NCBI GenBank assembly: GCA_963676415.1
Contig: OY781097.1
Location: 4,092,001 to 4,156,000, forward strand
DNA: 64,000 bases
Source of the DNA: G963662905 sp963676415
Lineage (GTDB): Bacteria > Bacteroidota > Bacteroidia > Bacteroidales > WRLA01
Reading direction: 5' to 3'
The translations under genes were made by a program, and so were the position numbers. This document shows, one piece after another, positions 15,082 through 24,935 of the stretch; the first letter of the stretch is position 1, and every line of letters starts with the position of its first letter. The notes below the pieces were generated by a model. That model made no database searches. It saw nothing but the letters and a program-made list of their open reading frames with translations, and had not been told where the DNA came from.

Positions 15082-17166
15082 ATGAAATCCAAAATAACGA
15101 TTGCAATTTCATTTTTATTCCTCTTATTATTGATTAATCCATCATCTGCGCAGCGAATCGATAAAAATGCAGCCTGGGATTATGCACTTCTGTTTGCCAA
15201 AAACAGTTTGGGAATAAAAAATCCTACTATTGATAAGCTTCTCCCCTGGCCGGATGAAAATAACGGACCGCTTTATGCGGTTAATTTCCGCCCTGATGGA
15301 TTTGTGCTTTTATCTGCAAATGGCAATTACGGCCCGCTCCTCGCCTACAGCAAACATGGCCATTTTCATCCTGATCAGCTTCCCGAGCAGGCCAAAGCCT
15401 TGATCAACCATCAAATGAAAACGGCATCCGCCTTTGCCGACAGTCCTGTTCAAAATATGGCTACAACATCAACAAAACTCCTGATAAATGCAAAAGAAAA
15501 CCTTGTGCGGCAAGCAGCTGTTGCGCCTTTATTGCGCACCATCTGGGGCGAAGATTTTCCTTACAACGCATATTGTCCTGAAGACATCAACGGTCCTGGC
15601 GGACATGTATTTGCCGGATCATCGGCGGTAGCAATGGCGCAGATTATGTACTACTGGCGCTGGCCTTTGACCGGACAGGGCAGCAAGTCCTATACCGCAG
15701 AACCCTATGGCGTTTTGAGTGCAGATTTTGGCGCCACACATTATTTATTTGATGCCATGATGCCCAATCCGGATCCCAATTACGATGAAATTGCATTGCT
15801 TCTGTCCCATATTGGCATTGCATCGGAAATGCATTACTCCCCAACCGGCTCCGGCACCGATGCCGCTTCCCTGATTCAGGCAATGTCGGCACATTTCAGG
15901 TATTCGGACAATATCCTCGTGCAGCAAAGGGCCAATTTCAGTGATGAAGATTGGAAAAACCTGATCAAATCGCAGTTGGATCAGGATATTCCTGTATTAT
16001 TTGGCGGTTTCGACACCACAAAAGCGCACACCTTCGTTTGCGACGGTTACGACAATCAGGGGCTTTTTCATTTTAATTTTGGCTATTCGGGTTATGGCGA
16101 TGGCTATTACCTGATTGATGACCCCTTGGGGTTTGCAGCAGAACAGGCATGCAGCCAAAATCTTGTGCCCAATGAAGAATACCCGGCTTATGCCAGCGGG
16201 CACACACTCCTTGATTTTTCCCGGGGCACTTTCAGCGACGGCAGCGGTCCGCTGATGCCCACGCAAAGCAATGCGGAGGCAAGCTGGCTGATCAGTCCGC
16301 AAACCGGTGTTGATTCCGTAAAAAGTATCTTGCTGGGCTTCCACAGTTTTCAACTCGGTGCCGGAGATACCCTCTTTGTATATGATGGCGAAAACCATGA
16401 AGCGCCCCTCCTGCATTATTTTACGGGAGATAATGTACTTTCCGGGATTTCCTCCAGCGGGAATAAAATTTTCGTTGCTTTTAAAACCAATAGCGAAGAC
16501 AATGGCAAAGGTTGGCTGGCCTTTTATGAATCACTTGCACCGGATTATTGCATTGGAGGCCAACATCATATAAGCTCTGAAAGCGGAACTGTAAACGATG
16601 GCAGTGGAACAAAATTCAATTATCAGAATAATTTTGAATGCGAATGGATTATTGAACCCATGTGGGGCACAGGCATTACGCTAGGCTTCAATTTCTTTGA
16701 TACCGAACCGGGCAAAGATGTGCTCAAAATCTTTGAAGGCAAATCGAATGTGCTGCTGGGCACCTTTTCAGGTATTTACCTCAATGGCGTGCCACAGGAT
16801 GTTTTTTATTCACGAAACGGAATCCTGAAATTGCAGTTTACCACGGATGAAAGCATCACAAAACCCGGCTGGGAAGTCTATTATATGGCTGATAATGTGG
16901 GGATTCAGGATCAGACAGACAAAACCATACTGAGCATTGCCCCTGTACCGGCACAGGATTTTATAGAAATCAGCCTCAAAACAGGATTTCCAAAAGATAC
17001 GCAAATCGAAATTTATGATGCCCTCGGAAATCCCTGCGCCCGGCACAGATTACCAGCTCATCATCAAAAATTAAATATCGACATCAGTGCACTAAACAGC
17101 GGCATTTATTTCCTGAAAGCGGGCAGTTTACAGCATAAAACCAGCCGGCGCTTTATAAAACTTTAG
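15082..17166 (+). CDS. C10-type (streptopain-like) peptidase homologue with catalytic Cys replaced by Ser; T9SS cargo
   Basis: The start ATG 15082 is chosen because it gives a clean signal peptide (MKSKITIAISFLFLLLLI) in a 694-residue protein. Residues 25-140 are the Spi-type prodomain. The peptidase domain spans about 150-375. Where the paralogues read AGCVAT or TGCVAT, this protein reads AGSSAV, so the nucleophile is Ser180. His316 is kept (KAHTFVCDGY), but the NWGWG segment is FNFGYSG. Two CUB-like domains (about 385-485 and 500-600) and a T9SS sorting domain (about 610-694) follow. Loss of the Cys suggests a non-proteolytic or decoy function. It lies 51 bp before a paralogue with an intact Cys. 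Confidence 0.85.
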   Translation: MKSKITIAISFLFLLLLINPSSAQRIDKNAAWDYALLFAKNSLGIKNPTIDKLLPWPDENNGPLYAVNFRPDGFVLLSANGNYGPLLAYSKHGHFHPDQLPEQAKALINHQMKTASAFADSPVQNMATTSTKLLINAKENLVRQAAVAPLLRTIWGEDFPYNAYCPEDINGPGGHVFAGSSAVAMAQIMYYWRWPLTGQGSKSYTAEPYGVLSADFGATHYLFDAMMPNPDPNYDEIALLLSHIGIASEMHYSPTGSGTDAASLIQAMSAHFRYSDNILVQQRANFSDEDWKNLIKSQLDQDIPVLFGGFDTTKAHTFVCDGYDNQGLFHFNFGYSGYGDGYYLIDDPLGFAAEQACSQNLVPNEEYPAYASGHTLLDFSRGTFSDGSGPLMPTQSNAEASWLISPQTGVDSVKSILLGFHSFQLGAGDTLFVYDGENHEAPLLHYFTGDNVLSGISSSGNKIFVAFKTNSEDNGKGWLAFYESLAPDYCIGGQHHISSESGTVNDGSGTKFNYQNNFECEWIIEPMWGTGITLGFNFFDTEPGKDVLKIFEGKSNVLLGTFSGIYLNGVPQDVFYSRNGILKLQFTTDESITKPGWEVYYMADNVGIQDQTDKTILSIAPVPAQDFIEISLKTGFPKDTQIEIYDALGNPCARHRLPAHHQKLNIDISALNSGIYFLKAGSLQHKTSRRFIKL

Positions 17167-17186
17167 TAGTTTGGAAATTAAAAGCT

Positions 17187-17194
17187 TATATTTG
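17187..17194 (+). promoter_or_regulatory. Possible -7 promoter element (TATATTTG) of the second C10 gene
   Basis: TATATTTG fits TAnnTTTG and lies 24-31 bp before the ATG at 17218. A TTTG at 17170 is closer than the usual -33 position, so the upstream half is doubtful. If real, the second peptidase has its own promoter besides read-through from the first. Confidence 0.4.
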
Positions 17195-17217
17195 TTTCAA
17201 AACCAATTCCCTTAGCC

Positions 17218-19308
17218 ATGAAAAACTTTATCCTTATTATTCTTTTAGGGGCACTTTTGCTCCCCTCCTCTTTTGCGCAGGAATCTATCGGCAAACAGGA
17301 GATCCGCAAAGCCGCACAACAATTTATCGCTGCGCATTTTCAGGCTGAAGCGAATATCATTGAAATGCGCATGTATAACGAAAATCCGCACATCAGCCTG
17401 CTTTTGCTTGAACCATCGGGCTACCTTCTGATGAGCACAAAAAAGAACACGCAAGCCGTTTTGGCCTGGTCGGAGCATTCCAAAGCTGATTTTGAACGTA
17501 TTCCGCCGGCTTTCAAAGCATGGACAAATCAATACGAAAAGCAACTGGATTATCTCGAAAACAATCCGGCTGCCTCTTTGAAAAACGCTTCCGCACAATG
17601 GGATGCACTGCTTTCGGGCAATACCTTAAGCCGGGAAAATATGCGTGCTGTTGAGCCTATGTTGTTCAGTACATGGGATCAGGGCTTCCCTTACAATATG
17701 CAATGTCCCGCAGATCCGGAAGGGCCATCAGGCCACTGCGTTACCGGCTGTGTAGCAACTGCTTTGGGACAATTGGTGAACTATTTCAGGTTTCCTCAAA
17801 CCGGAGAGGGTGAATATGCTTATTATCTCTATCCTTATGGCACAATATCGGCTGATTTTGGGGCAACCACCTATCATTGGGATCAGATGAACAATCATCC
17901 TACGGAAAAAAATCCTGCCATTGCCCAACTGCTCAGTCATTTAGGCATTTCGGTAGATATGCAATACGGCCCGAACAGTTCAGGAATGAACAACCATAAA
18001 GGCGCTTATACCCTGCGGACTTTCTTTCGCTATTCCCCGGAAACGGAATATCTTTTCCGCGACAGCACTTCATTAGACTGGAAAGCCATGCTGGTGCAGC
18101 ATCTCGATCAAAATATCCCGCTTTACTATGCCGGATGGTCGGAACCCAATGTTGTGGGGCACGCATTTATCTGCGACGGCTACCAAACCGAAGATTACTA
18201 CCATTTTAACTGGGGCTGGGGTTCCAGCTGGGACGGCTATTTTTATGTGGACGACCTGATTGTGGGCGGAAACAACTTCAATCTGGCACAGGAAATCATC
18301 ATCAATGCCTTTCCGGATACAGTGAACAATGAATACCCCTACTGGCCTGAAAATGAAAATGTAATTAACTCTTTTTCAGGCACCCTGGATGACGGCAGCG
18401 GTCCGGTTTATCCTTCTAAAGAAGGCATGGACGTGAAATGGCTCATTGATCCGCAAAACGAATTTGATTCTGTTTCTTCCATTCATCTCAGTTTCCATAA
18501 ATTCGATATTGAAGAAAATGTGGCTCATCTGAAAATTTATGATGGAGAAGATACCAATGCACCACTCCTTGCAGAGCTAACAGGCGACCTGAGCGGCGCT
18601 TTGCCACAAATCAGCAGCACAGGCAACAAAATGCTGCTTCACTATACCACAAGCACAAGCACATCATGTGAAGGCTGGCTGCTTTCTTATGAAAGTGAGC
18701 GTCCGGAATGGTGCCGTAGCATGGAGATGATCAATGAAAGTGCAGGAACGATCAGCGATGGAAGCCAAAACTTTTTCTATGAAAACAATACACTTTGCAA
18801 ATGGAACATAAACATGAACAGCCCTTTCGGCATGATTGATTTTATGTATTTTGAAACCGAAGAAGGCCACGATGTTGTGAAAGTTTATGAATTTCCCAGC
18901 ATGGAATTGCTGACAGAACTATCAGGCGATTACAGCGGACAACAAACTCCGGGCCCCTTCTACACAACTACTGGTTCATTCTTCATCACCTGGCAAACCA
19001 ATAACACAAATCGCGCGCAAGGCTGGAAGGCAGAATATTCAAATTTAGACGGAACAAACGACCTGCCAATTGAAAAGGGCATCCGGGTTTATCCCAATCC
19101 GGGAAATGGAGTTTTTTATTTAAGCAACTTACGAAACATCAGTAAATTAGAGGTTTACAATATCGCTGGACAATTGATTTTGGAACAACAACCCAATAAA
19201 AACATGGCTCCGCAAAAAATAAATCTTTCCAATCAAACCAAAGGTGTGTACTTTCTGAAAATAATTCAGGATGAGAAAAGTATAATGAAAAAGCTAATTT
19301 TGAAATAA
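17218..19308 (+). CDS. C10 family cysteine peptidase (streptopain-like) with CUB-like domains, T9SS cargo
   Basis: This is a 696-residue protein with a signal peptide (MKNFILIILLGALLLPSSFAQ) and an inhibitory prodomain (about 22-135). The peptidase domain carries Cys178 in VTGCVATALGQ and His315 in GHAFICDGYQ, followed by FNWGWGSSWDGYFYVDD, so the active site looks complete. Two CUB-like beta-sandwich repeats follow (FSGTLDDGSGPV and AGTISDGSQNFF mark their starts). The sorting domain begins at IRVYPNPGNGVFYL. It should be exported by T9SS and degrade protein outside the cell. It is a tandem paralogue of the gene before it, which has lost the Cys. Confidence 0.92.
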   Translation: MKNFILIILLGALLLPSSFAQESIGKQEIRKAAQQFIAAHFQAEANIIEMRMYNENPHISLLLLEPSGYLLMSTKKNTQAVLAWSEHSKADFERIPPAFKAWTNQYEKQLDYLENNPAASLKNASAQWDALLSGNTLSRENMRAVEPMLFSTWDQGFPYNMQCPADPEGPSGHCVTGCVATALGQLVNYFRFPQTGEGEYAYYLYPYGTISADFGATTYHWDQMNNHPTEKNPAIAQLLSHLGISVDMQYGPNSSGMNNHKGAYTLRTFFRYSPETEYLFRDSTSLDWKAMLVQHLDQNIPLYYAGWSEPNVVGHAFICDGYQTEDYYHFNWGWGSSWDGYFYVDDLIVGGNNFNLAQEIIINAFPDTVNNEYPYWPENENVINSFSGTLDDGSGPVYPSKEGMDVKWLIDPQNEFDSVSSIHLSFHKFDIEENVAHLKIYDGEDTNAPLLAELTGDLSGALPQISSTGNKMLLHYTTSTSTSCEGWLLSYESERPEWCRSMEMINESAGTISDGSQNFFYENNTLCKWNINMNSPFGMIDFMYFETEEGHDVVKVYEFPSMELLTELSGDYSGQQTPGPFYTTTGSFFITWQTNNTNRAQGWKAEYSNLDGTNDLPIEKGIRVYPNPGNGVFYLSNLRNISKLEVYNIAGQLILEQQPNKNMAPQKINLSNQTKGVYFLKIIQDEKSIMKKLILK

Positions 19309-19364
19309 AAAATCAGGTTTCATATTAAAAGACTACTTTTGTAGCCAATTAATGTGAAATTTAA

Positions 19365-19395
19365 AATGCGGCAGTTTTAGACGAACTGCCGCATT
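19365..19395 (+). terminator. Stem-loop terminator after the C10 pair
   Basis: AATGCGGCAGTT (19365-19376) and AACTGCCGCATT (19384-19395) form a perfect 12-bp stem with a 7-nt loop, followed by ATTTATTAG. It separates the C10 genes from the helicase gene, which starts 16 bp later. Confidence 0.7.
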
Positions 19396-19410
19396 ATTTA
19401 TTAGAATACT

Positions 19411-20706
19411 ATGACATTCGAAGATTTAAAACTGATCTCTCCCATACTGAAAGCAATCAATGACGAAAATTATGAAGAGCCCACTTCCATTCAGGCACAG
19501 TCCATTCCACATATTTTAAGGGGATCGGATGTATTGGGAAGCGCACAAACCGGCACGGGAAAAACAGCTGCTTTTGCCATTCCGATTCTCCAGCTTTTAT
19601 ATCAAAACAATGCACCACAAAAAGGAAAGCGCAAAATTGCTTCGCTCATTGTAACGCCTACCCGCGAGCTGGCAATCCAAATCGGGGATAGTTTCAAAGC
19701 CTACGGCAAATATACACGCCTGCGCCATACCGTAATTTATGGCGGTGTAAACCAGGGATCGCAAAAAGATGCACTAAGGAAAGGTGTTGATATACTTGTG
19801 GCCACACCCGGAAGGCTGCTCGATTTGATGGAACAAGGATATATCAGCCTGCGCGATATCAAGTATTTTGTATTGGACGAAGCCGACCGCATGCTGGATA
19901 TGGGATTTATCCCCGATGTTAAAAAAATCCTCGCCAAACTTCCGCAAAAAAGACAATCCCTCTTTTTCTCTGCCACGCTTCCACAGAATATTGTTGCCCT
20001 GTCGCGGCAAATCCTGAGTTCGCCCAAAAAAATTGCTGTGGATCCGGTTTCCTCAACCGCCGAAACCATCCAGCAATACCTTTATATGACCAATCGGGAA
20101 AACAAAAGGGAGCTGCTGCTGCATATCCTCAAAAACCGCGACATCAAGCAAGCACTGCTCTTTTCACGAACAAAGCATGGTGCCGACCGCATTGCGCGCA
20201 ACCTGAAAAAAGAAAAAATCAATTGCGCTGCTATTCATGGCGATAAATCACAAAATCAGCGACAAAAAGCCCTGAGCGACTTTAAAGCCGGAAAAGTCAG
20301 GATACTGGTAGCAACCGATATTGCTGCCCGCGGTATTGATATTGACAAGCTCCATTATGTGATCAATTATGATATTCCCAATGAATCAGAAACCTACGTA
20401 CACCGTATAGGCCGTTGCGGAAGAGCCGGAGAAGAAGGCATATCCATTTCCATTTGTGAACCGGAAGAAAATGCCTGGATCCGCGATATCGAAAAACTCA
20501 CCAAGCAGAAAATCCAGATTGTGGACGACAATCCATTTCCGCAAACCGACAAACCCATGAATGCCGCCCAAAAGAAAGAATGGGAAAAAGAAAAACTGCG
20601 CAGGAAAAAAGAATTCTTCGCCAAACGAAAGCAAAACAAAAGTGACGGACAAAACAGAGGAAGCAGACAAAACAGGGGGTTTCAGGGAAAGCGGAAAAGT
20701 AAATAA
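19411..20706 (+). CDS. DEAD-box ATP-dependent RNA helicase (RhlE-like)
   Basis: This is a 431-residue protein with the helicase motifs in order: a Q motif region (PTSIQAQSIP, 21-30), AQTGTGKT (motif I), PTRELAIQ (Ia), TPGRLLDL (Ib), DEAD (II), SATLP (III), RGIDIDKLHYVINYDIP (V) and HRIGRCGRAG (VI). A short basic tail (about 385-431, rich in K, R, Q and N) probably binds RNA. This matches RhlE-type helicases that act in RNA remodelling or ribosome assembly. It is transcribed alone, between a terminator and a convergent glycosyltransferase gene. Confidence 0.93.
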   Translation: MTFEDLKLISPILKAINDENYEEPTSIQAQSIPHILRGSDVLGSAQTGTGKTAAFAIPILQLLYQNNAPQKGKRKIASLIVTPTRELAIQIGDSFKAYGKYTRLRHTVIYGGVNQGSQKDALRKGVDILVATPGRLLDLMEQGYISLRDIKYFVLDEADRMLDMGFIPDVKKILAKLPQKRQSLFFSATLPQNIVALSRQILSSPKKIAVDPVSSTAETIQQYLYMTNRENKRELLLHILKNRDIKQALLFSRTKHGADRIARNLKKEKINCAAIHGDKSQNQRQKALSDFKAGKVRILVATDIAARGIDIDKLHYVINYDIPNESETYVHRIGRCGRAGEEGISISICEPEENAWIRDIEKLTKQKIQIVDDNPFPQTDKPMNAAQKKEWEKEKLRRKKEFFAKRKQNKSDGQNRGSRQNRGFQGKRKSK

Positions 20707-20736
20707 GTTTTTGCCTTTTCAAGTCTGTTCAAAATG

Positions 20737-22287
20737 CTATCGCTTCATATACCTAGCTTTTTTCGCCCGTACCATATCAGAATACTTTGCCCTGCCCTGC
20801 TCATTGGGCATGCGGCAAAGGTAAATTTCTGTACCATCCTCCCTGAACCAGGGATCATCAATTGTTTCGACCCGCTCCACACGATCAAAAAGCGGATCCA
20901 GTTCTTTTGTCTTATCAAAACCACTGTTCATTCCTGAATGTACATAAAGCAGATAATCAGCTGATAAACTATCCGGCGCCCAGAAAATAAAGCTGCCATT
21001 GGTTGATATCGGCTGTGGAATCCCCTGCCCTTTCCCATAAAACATCACTGCTCCGGCCTGACCGTAATGCTCGCAAAAAATAGCGCAGTTACCTTCAATT
21101 TTTTCCGGATGATTCAGGTAAATATCAATCACTGCTTGTGCAAGCTTGTCCCAGCCGCGCATATCGGCCATATCCTGCGGAATATCGTAATTCTTTCCAT
21201 CCTCCCAGCGGAACGCACCTTTTTGGGCAATATTTTCAGCTTTCATAAAAGGGATACCATCAAAAGAGAAGGAAAGCCAAAGCGAAATTATCATATTGGC
21301 CATCAAAAAAAGGAAAAGCAGCACAAAATATTTCTTCACGTATTTTTCAAAAAAGATTGCGCCGAAAACAAACATCACCGGATAAACGCCCAGCGTATAA
21401 TAGCCTTTGCCGTTGCCCAGCATAATCAGAAGGATGACGAGGATAAATGCAAAGGCAAACAGCCTGTATTTCCGTTCATTCCTGAAAAACAACAAACCAA
21501 CCAAAGCCATTAGCCAAATATATATTGCCTGCACATTCATCATAAGTTGGGACAGCAGGAAATCGGAATAGCGCACATGAACCAACTGGGTGTCCCTCAG
21601 CTCTTCCATATGCATGAGCACAGGCCAGTTGTGGCTGTATTGCCAGTAAATATTGGGCATGATTATGATAAAACCGATGAGCATAGCCCAAAGGAAGTAT
21701 TTCGAAAAAAAGAGCTTCCGCCAGGGTGAAAGCAGGAGCGCAAGCACAAAAGCAACAGCAATAAATGCCATGGAATACTTATTCAGAAAGCCAAAAGCCG
21801 AAACCAGGGCAATCCAAATCCAGTATTTTGGATTTTCCCTCCGGATCATAACAATCATCAGATAAGAAAAAAGGATCCAGTAAAAATGATTGAAGGCAAC
21901 CGGTTGGAAAAGGGTATTTGTATGTAGATAAGAAGGTGAAAACAAGTATGCGAGACAAGCCAGTGCAAGTGCTTTTTTCTGTCCGCCAAGCTCTTTTACG
22001 GCCAGTGCTATAAGGACAATATTGACCGCGCCAATCACTGCAGGAAAAAAGCGCAAAGCAAATACTGTATTTCCAAAAAGGGAAACAGCCAGCTTCCCTA
22101 TGACGGCAATGGACGGAGGTACAGCAACAAAACCCCAGTCAAGATGCTGACTTTGGGCATAATACAAATATGCATCGCGATGCAGGCCGTAATTATCGTA
22201 AGTTAAAAGATGCACGGTCAGTTTAGCAATGGCAAAAAACAGAATCAATGTCCAGGCGGATGATAATATGGGGGGTAAGTGTTTCAT
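20737..22287 (-). CDS. GT39-family (PMT/ArnT-like) membrane glycosyltransferase
   Basis: This is a 516-residue protein with about ten membrane segments. The N-terminal HRDAYLYYAQSQHLDWGFV near residue 37 holds the first-loop acidic residue characteristic of dolichyl-phosphate-mannose type transferases, and PPSIAVIGKLA is also typical. The last 140 residues form a soluble C-terminal domain. Such enzymes transfer a sugar from a lipid-linked donor to lipid or protein outside the inner membrane. Acceptor and sugar cannot be deduced. The gene converges on the helicase gene with 30 bp between, and no terminator is visible there. Confidence 0.85.
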   Translation of the reverse strand: MKHLPPILSSAWTLILFFAIAKLTVHLLTYDNYGLHRDAYLYYAQSQHLDWGFVAVPPSIAVIGKLAVSLFGNTVFALRFFPAVIGAVNIVLIALAVKELGGQKKALALACLAYLFSPSYLHTNTLFQPVAFNHFYWILFSYLMIVMIRRENPKYWIWIALVSAFGFLNKYSMAFIAVAFVLALLLSPWRKLFFSKYFLWAMLIGFIIIMPNIYWQYSHNWPVLMHMEELRDTQLVHVRYSDFLLSQLMMNVQAIYIWLMALVGLLFFRNERKYRLFAFAFILVILLIMLGNGKGYYTLGVYPVMFVFGAIFFEKYVKKYFVLLFLFLMANMIISLWLSFSFDGIPFMKAENIAQKGAFRWEDGKNYDIPQDMADMRGWDKLAQAVIDIYLNHPEKIEGNCAIFCEHYGQAGAVMFYGKGQGIPQPISTNGSFIFWAPDSLSADYLLYVHSGMNSGFDKTKELDPLFDRVERVETIDDPWFREDGTEIYLCRMPNEQGRAKYSDMVRAKKARYMKR

Positions 22288-22387
22288 TTTTATGCTAAAA
22301 ATAATACATCTCGCAATTAATCCAAAAGATTAAAACCCACAAAATGGAGCAAGTTGCACTACAAAATATCGTTCAAAGTGAAAGCGA

Positions 22388-23104
22388 TCATTTAATAGCG
22401 AATTTTACATAAATTGATGACTTCAATTTAATTTTCTGAAACTGAATATCATACTTAAGTTTCTGTCCGTCAACAAAATATTCTGTAGTATTTGATCGGG
22501 CTCCCCGTATCATATAGTTTACGTTTGATACAGATGGATGTTCAATCTCCTTAATGATCGTAGCTTTACCCGTCTTCTCCCTAATGGCATTCAATAAATA
22601 ATCCGATTTATCTTTTGCTGACTTTATGGCCGATATACGCACTTGTTTTCTCAAACTATCCATTTTTGAGTGATTCACCTTTGCAATATGAGCTTCGTCA
22701 ATTTCAAGTTTATCAAGTTCCTGATATACGTTTAAAAGTATTTTTGCATTTGGCACGATCAATGTGTAATCACGTTTTGTCAGAACTCCTTTCTTTGCCC
22801 AGCCTACCCTAAAGTATTCCGCATTGGCATCTGATATTGAAAGCTTTGAAATATCAACACCTACTTTAGTCAGGGCTTCTTTCAGTTTTTCTTCCTGCTG
22901 GTCTATGGTTACCTTACTTTTGCCTTTATGGCCTTCAGTCAATGTAATATTTATAAAAATCTGATCCGGAATTATTAAAAGCTCCGCAGTTCCCGTAACT
23001 TCAATAAAAGGAGATTCCAGTCCTCCCTCAGGAACCCGCTGGCCGAAAGAGGTTAAAGCACTGTAAATAATGGCAATAATAAAAACAAGGCTTATTTTTT
23101 TCAT
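22388..23104 (-). CDS. SIMPL-domain (DUF541) periplasmic protein
   Basis: This is a 238-residue protein with a signal peptide (MKKISLVFIIAIIYSALTSFG). Residues 30-60 (FIEVTGTAELLIIPDQIFINITLTE) are the family signature of SIMPL/BP26-like proteins, and the rest follows the alternating beta-alpha layout, ending FQKIKLKSSIYVKFAIK. These proteins form oligomeric channels or stress-related periplasmic assemblies; the exact role here is unknown. It stands as a single gene. Confidence 0.85.
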   Translation of the reverse strand: MKKISLVFIIAIIYSALTSFGQRVPEGGLESPFIEVTGTAELLIIPDQIFINITLTEGHKGKSKVTIDQQEEKLKEALTKVGVDISKLSISDANAEYFRVGWAKKGVLTKRDYTLIVPNAKILLNVYQELDKLEIDEAHIAKVNHSKMDSLRKQVRISAIKSAKDKSDYLLNAIREKTGKATIIKEIEHPSVSNVNYMIRGARSNTTEYFVDGQKLKYDIQFQKIKLKSSIYVKFAIK

Positions 23105-23244
23105 GATAATTTATTTTTTTATGATGTCAATCTATTAATAGATATCCTTGACTCAATTATGCATGACGGTCTGGCTAGGAAATCATGACGTCAGCGGCAT
23201 ATTTTATTTTTAGGGAAAGCTTTGCCTTTCCTTTCTGGCCATCA

Positions 23245-23703
23245 CTATTTCTGGACTTCTTTGGCCAGTTTTTCAAAATGGGCCTTTATTTCCTTCTTGT
23301 CAGAATATTCTGTATAATCATCCAAAAAAATCGTAAAGTGCTCATCCTTGGCGTTATCAATCTCAATAGTTTTAAGTTTAATTTCAATGTTTTTAATTTC
23401 TGGCTCAACTTTAAAACTTCTTTCACACATACGGGATTTAAAACGTAAACTATGTTCCTCAAATTCAATGTATGAGCCCGATATTAATGTAATCTGCTTA
23501 GATATAGTAATATACGAATATATCGCGAGCCCTAAAAAGATAAAACTATCCAGCAAACTCCCCATATCGCTTAAACCATTGAAGCCTGAAAAATCTTTAA
23601 ACAAAGCCAGAACAATGGCAAATGCAGCCAAAACGATAGAAAAGCTCCGTAAATAGCGGAGTTTTTTTTCGAGTTTCGCTGTAGTAAATAATTTTTTAGT
23701 CAT
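23245..23703 (-). CDS. Small membrane protein with a PH-like cytoplasmic domain
   Basis: This is a 152-residue protein. Two membrane segments (about 21-40 and 50-70) are followed by a beta-rich domain (ITLISGSYIEFEEHSLRFKSR ... KNIEIKLKTIEI). This is the layout of small bacterial PH-domain membrane proteins. I do not recognise a specific family. It may share transcription with the SIMPL gene, but the 140-bp gap argues for separate promoters. Confidence 0.55.
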   Translation of the reverse strand: MTKKLFTTAKLEKKLRYLRSFSIVLAAFAIVLALFKDFSGFNGLSDMGSLLDSFIFLGLAIYSYITISKQITLISGSYIEFEEHSLRFKSRMCERSFKVEPEIKNIEIKLKTIEIDNAKDEHFTIFLDDYTEYSDKKEIKAHFEKLAKEVQK

Positions 23704-23873
23704 TTTAGTATCAATTATATCTGGTTAGAGGAAAAATACTCAAGATCACATCAGCAATAACCAAAACAATATTGGTCTCATTGGAATTTCGTAGAAAGGC
23801 GAAAGTTAAATCTCCAACAGATTCCTCCAAAGCCTTCCTCATGCTTCGGAAAACTTTGTCTGAATGACGGGTT

Positions 23874-24911
23874 TTATAGCTTATTAAGGGCCAGCAAAAA
23901 ATTATAGCCTAATTCAGCTATTGTATATAGAAATCGGTTGTTAATACGCTCCCACCTCCCATAATTAACGAGTTCTCCTCCGAATTTCATTTTGAAATCA
24001 CGTACGCCATAAGGCCGGTCGGGACGTCCAACACCCATAAAATCAAATACTGGGATATTGTTTTGACGGCCATAATCAACAGCTGCCCAGGTAGCCAAAA
24101 CAGAGGGGTAAATCCCTTTGCAACTGTATTCGCGGTCCAGTCCGCAAACATACCATTCATAAATGGCGCGTCCTTTGGAAACCGGGCTCAGAATACCCCC
24201 AATTATTTTGTTTTCAAAACGAATTAAACGGATGACGCCGGCCTTGTTTTCACCCTCACGATAGAAATTCAGGAATAAATCCAGGCGCGGCAAGGGCTTT
24301 TTCACCCTGTTTTGATACAGATCCTGCAAAATGGCATAAAAATCATGGATTTGCTGCTCATTTTCCGGAGCAATGACCTCTGCCCTATTTTGCAAACTTT
24401 TCCTGATCTGCCTGCGTTTCGAGCTGCTCATCTGTGCAAATATCTGTTGCTCGCTATCCGATGGTGTGAGCAGGTTTAGCCTTTCTTCAAAGTGAAAACG
24501 GTTATTTTCAAATACGTTCTTGTATCTGCTTAAATCCCGGAAATTCCTGAATTGTATAAAAATACTTTTATTGCGAACCTGCCTGATAAGTGCTTTTAGA
24601 ATGACATCCGCAAGCAATTCTTTATCTGCCGCATCAGGATCAATTACCGGACCACCATAAGCCAAGGTACGCTTGCTGAAATAGCCTTTCAAGCCTTTTG
24701 ATTCCTGAATGCTTACGCTGTGCAGGACGGCCAGAAGCTTTTCGTTAGAGTACACAGCTGTTATGTGTGGTTTAAAAAAGCGTGTTTTTTCAAATACCTG
24801 ATACATCTCCGGAGACTGAAAAACGACCGGATAGCGCACTTTTTCAAGTAACTTCTTCCAGTCATCAACAGAAATATCCTCTATTCGTTTCTTTATCGTA
24901 TAATCAGGCAT
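23874..24911 (-). CDS. FemAB/GNAT-fold acyltransferase-like protein
   Basis: This is a 345-residue soluble protein with two GNAT-like halves. Recognisable stretches are WKKLLEKVRYPVVFQSPEMY near the N-terminus, QMSSSKRRQIRKSLQ near 160 and VCGLDREYSCKGIYPSVLATWAAVDYG followed by FDFMGVGRPDRPYGVRDFK near 270-310. This matches the FemAB-like peptidoglycan bridge or lipid-linked aminoacyl transferase superfamily (PF13480-type). The product is probably a cell-envelope modification. The Wzi-like gene lies just upstream (24 bp gap), so they are probably co-transcribed for envelope polysaccharide work. Confidence 0.8.
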   Translation of the reverse strand: MPDYTIKKRIEDISVDDWKKLLEKVRYPVVFQSPEMYQVFEKTRFFKPHITAVYSNEKLLAVLHSVSIQESKGLKGYFSKRTLAYGGPVIDPDAADKELLADVILKALIRQVRNKSIFIQFRNFRDLSRYKNVFENNRFHFEERLNLLTPSDSEQQIFAQMSSSKRRQIRKSLQNRAEVIAPENEQQIHDFYAILQDLYQNRVKKPLPRLDLFLNFYREGENKAGVIRLIRFENKIIGGILSPVSKGRAIYEWYVCGLDREYSCKGIYPSVLATWAAVDYGRQNNIPVFDFMGVGRPDRPYGVRDFKMKFGGELVNYGRWERINNRFLYTIAELGYNFLLALNKL

Positions 24912-24935
24912 AGCAAAGAAAGCAAATCAAATGGT

